From contig QFOT01000151.1 in NCBI GenBank assembly GCA_003241285.1, positions 1 to 5,243 of the forward strand: a stretch of 5,243 nt of DNA. Reading direction: 5' to 3'. Shown here in pieces: positions 1 through 5,243 of the stretch (its first letter is position 1; each line of letters starts with the position of its first letter). A program made the position numbers and the translations under genes. The notes below the pieces were generated by a model. That model was not told where the DNA came from. It did no database searches and saw only the letters and a list, made by a program, of their open reading frames with translations. The DNA comes from Micavibrio aeruginosavorus. GTDB taxonomy: Bacteria; Pseudomonadota; Alphaproteobacteria; Micavibrionales; Micavibrionaceae.

Positions 1-213
1 AGCCATTCCCTAAAAGGTCAGGATTCCCTTTTGTCCATCGTCCAGATGCCCGGCGGTATTCCGGTCGGCACGCTGGCTATCGGTAAATCTGGCGCAGTAA
101 ATGCAGCCCTGCTGGCAGCTTCTATTTTAAGCTTGTCCGATGAAGCTCTGGCCCAACGACTGGATGATTTCCGAAAAAAACAAACTGAATCTGTTGCAAA
201 AGAACCAAGCTGA
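1..213 (+). CDS. purE: N5-carboxyaminoimidazole ribonucleotide mutase, C-terminal part (5' end outside window)
   Basis: This is the last 70 codons of PurE, the cytoplasmic class I mutase that converts N5-CAIR to CAIR in de novo purine synthesis. The visible segment opens with SLKGQDSLLSIVQMPGG, followed by IPVGTLAIGKSGAVNAALLAA. This is the conserved core of the family, which contacts the nucleotide and packs the octamer. It ends with a helical tail (SDEALAQRLDDFRKKQ) and a TGA stop at 211-213. PurE is usually about 160-170 residues, so more than half, including the N-terminal catalytic region, lies left of the window. The reading frame is open to base 1. A TTG at 31 is only an internal codon, because conserved PurE sequence continues upstream of it. 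purK follows 43 bp downstream on the same strand, the usual purE-purK arrangement. Identification is by remembered family motifs and is secure. Confidence 0.96.
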   Translation, partial: SHSLKGQDSLLSIVQMPGGIPVGTLAIGKSGAVNAALLAASILSLSDEALAQRLDDFRKKQTESVAKEPS

Positions 214-256
214 TATAGCTTGCAATTCCTTTCACTATAAGCAAAATCAGCCCGCA

Positions 257-1336
257 ATGAAGCATCGCCCAAAAACTATCGGCATCATAGGTGGCGGCCA
301 GCTAGGCCGCATGTCAGCTATGGCGGCCGCGCGCCTTGGCATTCAAACACATATATATACGCCGGAGAAGGACTCTCCTGCCTCGCATGTCGCGGCCAAA
401 ACAATTATCGGAGAATACGGCGACAAGAAAGCCTTGCTGGATTTTGCCAAGGGCGTCGATGTCATCTCATACGAATTTGAAAACATTCCGGTCGATACGA
501 TCAAAGCCCTCAAAAGAGCGCGACTTGTTTTTCCCGATGCTAACGTGCTCGAAATTTCACAGCATCGACTATCTGAAAAACAATTCCTAAACGACTGCTT
601 TATACCCACTGCTAAATGGGCTCCCGCCGTAAACCCAGAAGACATTGAGGCAACACTTGAAAAATGGGGCGTAAAGTCCTGCATCATAAAAACAACCCGC
701 CTTGGCTATGACGGTAAAGGTCAAATCAAGTTCAAACTAGGCGATGACGCAAAAGCAGCATGGCAAGCTTTGAAGTCAAAAGAGAATATTATTGAAGAGA
801 TCATTGATTTTACATGCGAAATCTCGGTCATTATTGCGCGTGACCGCTTTGGCGAATCTGTAATTTATGATCCCGTCCTGAACGATCATAAAAATCATAT
901 TTTATCCAAGACTACAGCTCCCGCTCCAATTTCCGACGCAATTGCGAAAAAAGCAAAGCAATATATTAAAAGAGTTGCGGACAATCTCGATTTGACAGGC
1001 GTTCTGGCACTTGAGCTATTCCTGACTAAAGACGGCAAGCTGATCGCCAACGAAATGGCCCCGCGCCCACACAACTCTGGTCATTGGACAATTGATGCTT
1101 GCGCCGTGTCACAATTTGAAAACCATGTGCGCAGTGTATGCGGCATGCCTGTCGGCTCTGCCAAACGCCATTCCGATGCCATTATGCTCAACCTGATCGG
1201 CGACGATATAAACTTAATTCCTGAATATCTCGACAAACCTAATGCTTGTATCCATCTATACGGCAAAAAAGAATCTCGCCCGGGCCGTAAAATGGGGCAT
1301 ATTAATTTACTGAAACCTAAAAGAGAGAAAAAATGA
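257..1336 (+). CDS. purK: N5-carboxyaminoimidazole ribonucleotide synthase (ATP-grasp)
   Basis: PurK makes N5-CAIR from AIR, ATP and bicarbonate and feeds PurE, encoded just upstream. The 359-residue product starts with the pre-ATP-grasp Rossmann-like segment GIIGGGQLGRM (residues 9-19), then YEFENIP (72-78). The ATP-grasp domain shows K145 and the glycine-rich loop LGYDGKGQ (149-156), then a metal- and phosphate-binding segment NEMAPRPHNSGHWT (265-278). The C-terminal domain has HLYGK (333-337) and RPGRKMGH (341-348). All key family motifs are present. The protein ends soon after the last motif, roughly 30 residues earlier than I recall for E. coli PurK; I believe this is normal for alphaproteobacterial versions. 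ATG 257 is chosen because family members begin a few residues before the GIIGGGQLG motif. The frame stays open back to an ATG at 140, but that would overlap purE by 74 bp and add 39 non-conserved residues. No clear Shine-Dalgarno precedes ATG 257. The stop overlaps the fumC start (ATGA, 1333-1336). Confidence 0.95.
   Translation: MKHRPKTIGIIGGGQLGRMSAMAAARLGIQTHIYTPEKDSPASHVAAKTIIGEYGDKKALLDFAKGVDVISYEFENIPVDTIKALKRARLVFPDANVLEISQHRLSEKQFLNDCFIPTAKWAPAVNPEDIEATLEKWGVKSCIIKTTRLGYDGKGQIKFKLGDDAKAAWQALKSKENIIEEIIDFTCEISVIIARDRFGESVIYDPVLNDHKNHILSKTTAPAPISDAIAKKAKQYIKRVADNLDLTGVLALELFLTKDGKLIANEMAPRPHNSGHWTIDACAVSQFENHVRSVCGMPVGSAKRHSDAIMLNLIGDDINLIPEYLDKPNACIHLYGKKESRPGRKMGHINLLKPKREKK
1322..1327 (+). 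promoter_or_regulatory. Ribosome binding site of fumC
   Basis: A purine-rich AGAGAG lies five bases (AAAAA) before the fumC ATG at 1333, at the end of the purK coding region. It is an imperfect match to AGGAGG, but spacing and composition fit. Together with the ATGA overlap it supports ATG 1333 as the fumC start and translation coupled to purK. Confidence 0.55.
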
Positions 1337-2751
1337 CAAACGCAGCTAAAGTCCCAAGTGATTCCGGTATTCGCATCGAAACAGACTCATTCGGTGAACT
1401 CGAAGTGCCTGCCAATCAATATTGGGGCGCACAGACACAGCGTTCGCTTGGCAACTTTAAAATCGGCGGCGAGAAAATGCCGGTGCCGCTTATTCGCGCT
1501 CTTGGCATTATCAAACGCTCTGCTGCACAGGCCAATCAGGCACTCGGGATTTTAGATGCCAAGTTAGCACAAGCTATTGTTCAAGCCGCAGATGAAGTAA
1601 TCGACGGCAACATGGATAATGAGTTTCCATTGGTTGTCTGGCAGACAGGTTCCGGCACTCAAACAAACATGAATGCTAATGAAGTCATTTCAAACCGTGC
1701 CATAGAAATCATGGGCGGTGAAATGGGCAGCAAGAAACCCGTCCACCCGAATGATCATGTCAATATGGGCCAGTCATCGAATGATACCTTCCCGACCGCC
1801 ATGCATATTGCCGCAGGCGAACAGGTTTTTCATGAGCTGATTCCGTCGCTCGAATATCTGCATTCCGCGCTTCACCAGAAATCGCTGGATTTCGGTTCTA
1901 TTGTTAAAATCGGCCGTACGCATTTAATGGATGCTACGCCGCTGACATTGGGACAGGAATTCTCTGGTTACGCCAAGCAAATCGAATACGGCATCGACCG
2001 CGTAAAAAATACCCTGCCGCGCCTGATGCAACTTGCCCAAGGCGGTACGGCGGTTGGAACCGGCATCAATACGAAAGTCGGCTTCGCCGAGAAATTCGCG
2101 GCGGAAGTTGCGGAGATTACAAGCCTGCCTTTTGTGACAGCCGAGAACAAATTCGAAGCACTTGCCGCGCATGACGCGATGGTCGAATTATCCGGCGCGC
2201 TTAACGTACTCGCGACATCGCTCATGAAAATTGCCAACGATATCCGGCTTCTTGGCTCCGGCCCGCGCTGCGGTATTGGCGAGATCATCCTGCCGGAAAA
2301 CGAACCGGGCTCTTCTATCATGCCTGGCAAGGTTAACCCGACACAATGCGAAGCCATGACAATGGTTTGCACCCAAGTCATGGGCAACCACATGACGGTT
2401 ACGGTCGCCGGAAGCCAAGGCCATTTTGAGCTGAATGTTTACAAGCCGGTTATCATTTTCAACGTGCTGCAATCTATTCGCTTGATCGCTGATGCGTGCC
2501 GCTCGATGACAGACAACTGCGTCGTCGGTATCGAAGCGGATGAAAAACGCATTACAAAACTTATGAATGAAAGCCTGATGCTTGTGACAGCTTTAAATCC
2601 GCATATTGGCTACGACAACGCCGCCAAGATTGCCAAGAAAGCGCATGCCGAAGGTACGTCATTGAAAGAAGCCGGTATTGAATTAGGCCTGTTGACGTCA
2701 GAGCAATTCGATCAATGGATCCGCCCAGAAGATATGATCAAGCCTAAATGA
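1333..2751 (+). CDS. fumC: Class II fumarate hydratase
   Basis: Iron-independent fumarase that interconverts fumarate and L-malate in the TCA cycle; family members are cytoplasmic homotetramers. At 472 residues it is close to E. coli FumC (467), and the motifs run in register with a constant offset of nine. GSGTQTNMN (106-114) carries substrate-binding S107 and T109. HPND (138-141) matches the secondary B-site. SSND (148-151) follows. GRTHLMDATP has H197, equivalent to E. coli H188. The mobile loop GSSIMPGKVNP (326-336) has S327, equivalent to catalytic S318, plus K333 and N335. The C-terminal fumarase domain follows from about residue 398 (VGIEADEKRI...). No catalytic residue is missing. The hydratase is favoured over aspartase or argininosuccinate lyase by overall similarity and the HPND site, although aspartases share the GSSIMPGKVNP loop. 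The start overlaps the purK stop and the TGA overlaps the next gene's ATG, so co-translation is likely. Confidence 0.96.
   Translation: MTNAAKVPSDSGIRIETDSFGELEVPANQYWGAQTQRSLGNFKIGGEKMPVPLIRALGIIKRSAAQANQALGILDAKLAQAIVQAADEVIDGNMDNEFPLVVWQTGSGTQTNMNANEVISNRAIEIMGGEMGSKKPVHPNDHVNMGQSSNDTFPTAMHIAAGEQVFHELIPSLEYLHSALHQKSLDFGSIVKIGRTHLMDATPLTLGQEFSGYAKQIEYGIDRVKNTLPRLMQLAQGGTAVGTGINTKVGFAEKFAAEVAEITSLPFVTAENKFEALAAHDAMVELSGALNVLATSLMKIANDIRLLGSGPRCGIGEIILPENEPGSSIMPGKVNPTQCEAMTMVCTQVMGNHMTVTVAGSQGHFELNVYKPVIIFNVLQSIRLIADACRSMTDNCVVGIEADEKRITKLMNESLMLVTALNPHIGYDNAAKIAKKAHAEGTSLKEAGIELGLLTSEQFDQWIRPEDMIKPK
2748..2751 (+). other. ATGA stop/start overlap, fumC to RHH gene
   Basis: The fumC stop (TGA, 2749-2751) and the RHH start (ATG, 2748-2750) share bases. 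With no well-placed Shine-Dalgarno upstream, this suggests termination-reinitiation coupling between the two genes. The same ATGA architecture occurs at purK/fumC (1333-1336). Confidence 0.7.
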
Positions 2752-3005
2752 ATGAATTAGAAACGGTTCTTTCTGCAAAAGTTGTAAAGCGCTCGGTTTC
2801 TATTGCCGGACATTTGACGAGTATTTCGCTGGAAGAACCGTTCTGGTCTGAATTGCAGAATATCGCCAAGGCTGAAAAGGTCAGCCTTTCCAAACTCATT
2901 GCCCGTATAGACAAAAGCCGCAAAACAAATCTTTCGAGTGCTTTGCGGCTTTATGTTTTTCATCATTTGAAAACTACTTACCAAACAATCCCTGAAGCGC
3001 CTTAA
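2748..3005 (+). CDS. Small ribbon-helix-helix domain protein (RHH_4 type)
   Basis: An 85-residue protein resembling the RHH_4 family (PF13467) of small alphaproteobacterial proteins. The core begins with VVKRSVSIAGHLTSISLEEPFW (residues 12-33), where RSVSIAG and TSISLE would form the DNA-contacting strand region. Helix 1 follows (FWSELQNIAKAEK, 32-44), then helix 2 (SLSKLIARIDKSRK, 46-59) and the conserved NLSSALRLYVFHHLK (61-75). The last ten residues (TTYQTIPEAP) look non-conserved and lie in the tail overlap with the AsmA gene. ATG 2748 overlaps the fumC TGA (ATGA) and is the only usable start; it gives about ten residues before the usual VKRS start. No good Shine-Dalgarno sits at the right distance (AGAAGA at 2727-2732 is too far), so translation probably relies on ribosomes finishing fumC. 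RHH folds are typically dimeric DNA-binding regulators, but the target of this family is unknown to me; regulation of fumC or nearby genes is speculation. Confidence 0.85.
   Translation: MNELETVLSAKVVKRSVSIAGHLTSISLEEPFWSELQNIAKAEKVSLSKLIARIDKSRKTNLSSALRLYVFHHLKTTYQTIPEAP
2914..2952. terminator. Terminator-like inverted repeat inside the RHH gene, likely for the AsmA transcript and possibly bidirectional
   Basis: AAAGCCGCAAA (2914-2924) is the perfect reverse complement of TTTGCGGCTTT (2942-2952), an 11-bp stem with a 17-nt loop. On the minus strand it begins about 22 nt after the AsmA stop codon (2974-2976) and is followed by a short U-rich run (UUUUGUCUAU, from 2916 down), the expected layout of an intrinsic terminator. 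On the plus strand it is followed by a U-rich stretch ending in five U (2956-2960), so it could act both ways. The stem lies within RHH codons for roughly residues 56-69, so on the plus strand translating ribosomes may keep it open. The loop is longer than in typical strong terminators. Confidence 0.6.
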
Positions 3006-5243
3006 CTCCCTGCTCTATCTGCTCGGCTTTCTTTTGCTCCTTGGTTTTCTCTACAGGCGCAGTCGCTTCTGTTCCTGCAGCAGCAGGCGCTGTTGTTGCT
3101 TCAGGCGCTACTGTTGTTGCTTTTGCACTACCAAGAGGAATGCCCAGCTTGTCACCAATTTTATCGGTAATTAGCTTTTGAATTTTCTCGTTTGCTTTCT
3201 CGCGCAAGAAACCTTCGATAATACTGCCGCCGGTTTGTGCGGGATTATCAAGCGGGCCTGAAATGACGAAATCAAATGGCGGAACTTCGGAATTCTTGAC
3301 TGTCATATTGTTTTTCAGATCAATAGTCCATCTTGGCAAGTTTACGTTTCCTGTACTGGTCAGTAAAGCCTGCTGCCCATCAAACTTGATTTGCGAGAAA
3401 TTCACAACGCCACTAGCGATCGTGAAATCAGCATTGAACGTGCCGAAAGCTGTTTGGCCATCTTTGAATGAATTTAAAAGACTTCCTGCCCGCTCAAGTG
3501 GTTTAAAGCTGCCTTTAGCCGTTTCGGCAAGTTTGGCCGCATCGACACCTTTGATGACTATGTTGTCACCATTAGCACTACCTTTGCCACTCAAGGCATA
3601 AACCAAAGCCGCAGGAGAAATTCCCGAAGACGCTATATCCAGATTAAAAGATTTGATCATACCGGACAGGGTATCGGATTGCTTATTTTGAATGGCACTT
3701 AGCAGTTGCTGAGCATTGATATTATTAGCTTTAGCGCTCCAGTTCATGGAAAGCGGATCCTTGGCAGTTCCACCCTTCATGTTACCGCTAATAGTGGCAT
3801 CGCCGCTGAATAACTGGGCTGACATATTGCTGATATTCAACGAACCGTCATTTAGTTTAAACGACAGGCTGGCATTGTTAAGTTTCCACAAACCTTGAGT
3901 AATAGACGCCGCCTTAACAGCAAGATCAGCATTAAATTTACTCATCCATGATGTATCGATAGCTTCTCGCGACCATCTGGTTTCAGAAGCGTTTGCAGCA
4001 GGAGCGGATGATGGTTTTGAGCTTGTACTCGTCGTGCCCGCTTTTGGTGCAGCGGAGTCAAAGGCCATATTGCCAAAACTTAGATCTCCTTTAACAGAAG
4101 GCTTTGCTCCTCCCATGTCTGCAGAAACTTTACCTGCAATAGATGTAGAACCGATACTTCCTGAAACATTAGTCAGATCATATTTTTTATCATTCATCGC
4201 AACGATACTTGAAACATCGAGAGGACCGTTAAAACTGCCTGGCGCTTCAAAACCGGGCGAGAAATTGCGAACTGCTGTTTGTAGCGATGGGTGGCGTATG
4301 CGAATATTCAAACCTTCGATTTGCGGATTTTCAAGCACCGACTTTACAGTTCCCGCTCCCGTCACTGCAAAACTAAGTGCATCGACTGTGGCATTGAAGG
4401 CAAGATTATCCAGACTTCCTTTGAATGTACCCGCAACAGAAGCCGCCCCTAATGTACGGTCCAATTTAAGGTCATAATTATAAGCTTTTGCAAGCCCTTC
4501 AACATTGCCGGTTTTCGCATTAGCCGCAATATCGAGGCCGGAAAGTTTTTCTGAATCCGAAATCGTACCTTTTACGGAGATAGTTGTATCGGCAACGGTG
4601 CCGAGGGAAAGATTGGAGATAGAAAGAGACTTACCATTATTCGTTATATTCGCATTGATATTTGAATATGTTTTCCCCCCAAAACTTAGGCTTCCGACCG
4701 AAGCCTCGACTTTTCCATCAAAAGGCAATGTCATACCTTTAATTTTTACAGTAGATTGTTGCTGATTAGCTTTATCATTGATTGCTTTTTGCGCTGCGCT
4801 CTCCGTAGATGGATTCATTTGACGCTGTATATCGTCTATGTCTATTTTAGCAGCTTTGATCGTAGCATTAACTTTAGGGCGTCCTCCCGCTTGCTGTGGC
4901 AACGTGTAATTTCCAGTCAAATTTATTGTCTGCCCCTCAAACCCGATGACACCTTGCTCTATACTCACGACGTTATTTATAAATGTTCCAGTTCCCTTAA
5001 CCGACAGGTCACTCAGAATTTTGACAAGCGCATCAGTGGCACTTATATCCCCGGATGTGGATTCCAGATCGACAGATAATTTTGGCGACGGGGATGTTTT
5101 CAATCCAGAAACTTTTACCGAACCCTTATAGGAAAGATCCCCAATTTCTAAATCCAGCTTATCAAGGCTGGCTGTATTGCCGTCATAGATAACAGCTGTT
5201 GCAAGATTTAGCGCACCATCCAAACCTTCCGGCAATAGCGGCT
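2974..5243 (-). CDS. AsmA family outer-membrane biogenesis protein, C-terminal part (5' end outside window)
   Basis: The frame is open to the right edge, giving 755 visible codons of a larger protein; a TTG at 5235-5233 is not convincing as a start because coding continues upstream. Counting from the first full codon, the sequence is dominated by short strand-forming repeats rich in Gly, Ser, Asn and Asp (for example GTFKGSLDNLAFNATVDALSF). A low-complexity Ala/Ser/Thr/Pro linker (about 396-419) precedes WSREAIDTSW (423-432), a typical lead-in to the AsmA C-terminal domain. LSGKGSANGDNIVIKGVDAAKLAET and NVNLPRWTIDL (W638), then PPFDFVISGPLDNP (654-667), are characteristic of AsmA family C-termini. 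The tail is Ala/Thr-rich (708-729), then Lys/Glu/Gln-rich, ending in LQGLFGK. No cysteine is visible, fitting a periplasmic location. AsmA-like proteins (AsmA, TamB, YhdP families) are inner-membrane anchored and linked to outer-membrane assembly or lipid transport. The expected N-terminal membrane anchor is off-window, as is any promoter. The specific subfamily cannot be assigned here. Confidence 0.87.
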   Translation of the reverse strand, partial: PLLPEGLDGALNLATAVIYDGNTASLDKLDLEIGDLSYKGSVKVSGLKTSPSPKLSVDLESTSGDISATDALVKILSDLSVKGTGTFINNVVSIEQGVIGFEGQTINLTGNYTLPQQAGGRPKVNATIKAAKIDIDDIQRQMNPSTESAAQKAINDKANQQQSTVKIKGMTLPFDGKVEASVGSLSFGGKTYSNINANITNNGKSLSISNLSLGTVADTTISVKGTISDSEKLSGLDIAANAKTGNVEGLAKAYNYDLKLDRTLGAASVAGTFKGSLDNLAFNATVDALSFAVTGAGTVKSVLENPQIEGLNIRIRHPSLQTAVRNFSPGFEAPGSFNGPLDVSSIVAMNDKKYDLTNVSGSIGSTSIAGKVSADMGGAKPSVKGDLSFGNMAFDSAAPKAGTTSTSSKPSSAPAANASETRWSREAIDTSWMSKFNADLAVKAASITQGLWKLNNASLSFKLNDGSLNISNMSAQLFSGDATISGNMKGGTAKDPLSMNWSAKANNINAQQLLSAIQNKQSDTLSGMIKSFNLDIASSGISPAALVYALSGKGSANGDNIVIKGVDAAKLAETAKGSFKPLERAGSLLNSFKDGQTAFGTFNADFTIASGVVNFSQIKFDGQQALLTSTGNVNLPRWTIDLKNNMTVKNSEVPPFDFVISGPLDNPAQTGGSIIEGFLREKANEKIQKLITDKIGDKLGIPLGSAKATTVAPEATTAPAAAGTEATAPVEKTKEQKKAEQIEQGVKALQGLFGK
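3084..3122. repeat. Short imperfect tandem repeat in the AsmA C-terminal tail
   Basis: Two adjacent copies read CAGGCGCTGTTGTTGCTT (3084-3101, 18 nt) and CAGGCGCTACTGTTGTTGCTT's 21-nt form (3102-3122), identical apart from a 3-nt insertion. On the coding minus strand they encode the ATTVAPEATTAP stretch of the Ala/Thr-rich tail. The in-frame difference suggests slippage or duplication in a flexible linker. Confidence 0.7.

Noticed and set aside
140..256. N-terminal extension of purK from ATG 140
   Set aside because: It overlaps purE by 74 bp in another frame and adds 39 residues with no PurK-like sequence; the family normally starts just before GIIGGGQLGRM.
214..256. Possible promoter in the purE-purK gap (TTGCAA and TATAAG elements)
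   Set aside because: The two elements are only about ten bases apart, far too close for a -35/-10 pair, and purE-purK normally share a transcript.
1924..2472. Minus-strand open frames inside fumC (up to 141 codons)
   Set aside because: They lie antisense to highly conserved fumarase sequence, encode no recognisable protein and mirror fumC codon bias.
3263..5131. Several plus-strand open frames opposite the AsmA gene (up to 147 codons)
   Set aside because: They are shadows of the long minus-strand AsmA frame, which has clear family motifs; the antisense translations show no domain.
5233..5235. TTG as the start of the AsmA gene
   Set aside because: The frame continues without a stop to the window edge, and AsmA proteins have an N-terminal membrane anchor that is absent here, so the true start lies outside.
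1..5243. Mobile element, CRISPR, tRNA/rRNA, riboswitch or defence system
   Set aside because: I found no spaced direct repeats, transposase or integrase sequence, structured RNA gene or unexplained gene cluster; nearly every base is covered by well-recognised core genes.

Overview
The window looks like ordinary chromosomal core sequence, most likely from an alphaproteobacterium with moderate GC content. The class assignment is an inference from three things: a small ribbon-helix-helix protein of the RHH_4 type directly behind fumC, the MPGG form of the PurE core motif, and the style of the AsmA-family C-terminus. No mobile element, CRISPR array, RNA gene or defence system was found, and I see no undescribed multi-gene system.

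Plus strand, 1 to 3005: four genes lie head to tail and probably form one transcription unit. They are the 3' end of purE (1-213), purK (257-1336), fumC (1333-2751) and an RHH_4 ribbon-helix-helix gene (2748-3005). purE and purK are separated by 43 bp. purK/fumC and fumC/RHH each overlap by an ATGA start/stop junction, which suggests translational coupling. PurK and PurE carry out consecutive steps of purine synthesis (AIR to N5-CAIR to CAIR). FumC is the iron-independent fumarase of the TCA cycle. Later purine steps (PurB) release fumarate, so the pairing is metabolically sensible, but a functional link is only inferred.

Minus strand, 5243 down to 2974: one long gene for an AsmA-family envelope protein, whose 5' end lies beyond the right edge. 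It converges on the RHH gene and the two coding regions overlap tail to tail by 32 bp. The most interesting non-coding signal is an 11-bp perfect inverted repeat (2914-2924 / 2942-2952) inside the RHH coding region. It begins about 22 bp past the AsmA stop codon, has T-rich sequence on both sides, and looks like a terminator for the AsmA transcript, possibly a bidirectional one.

There is no gene-free stretch longer than 300 bases. The only intergenic gap is 214-256, where I see no convincing promoter or terminator.
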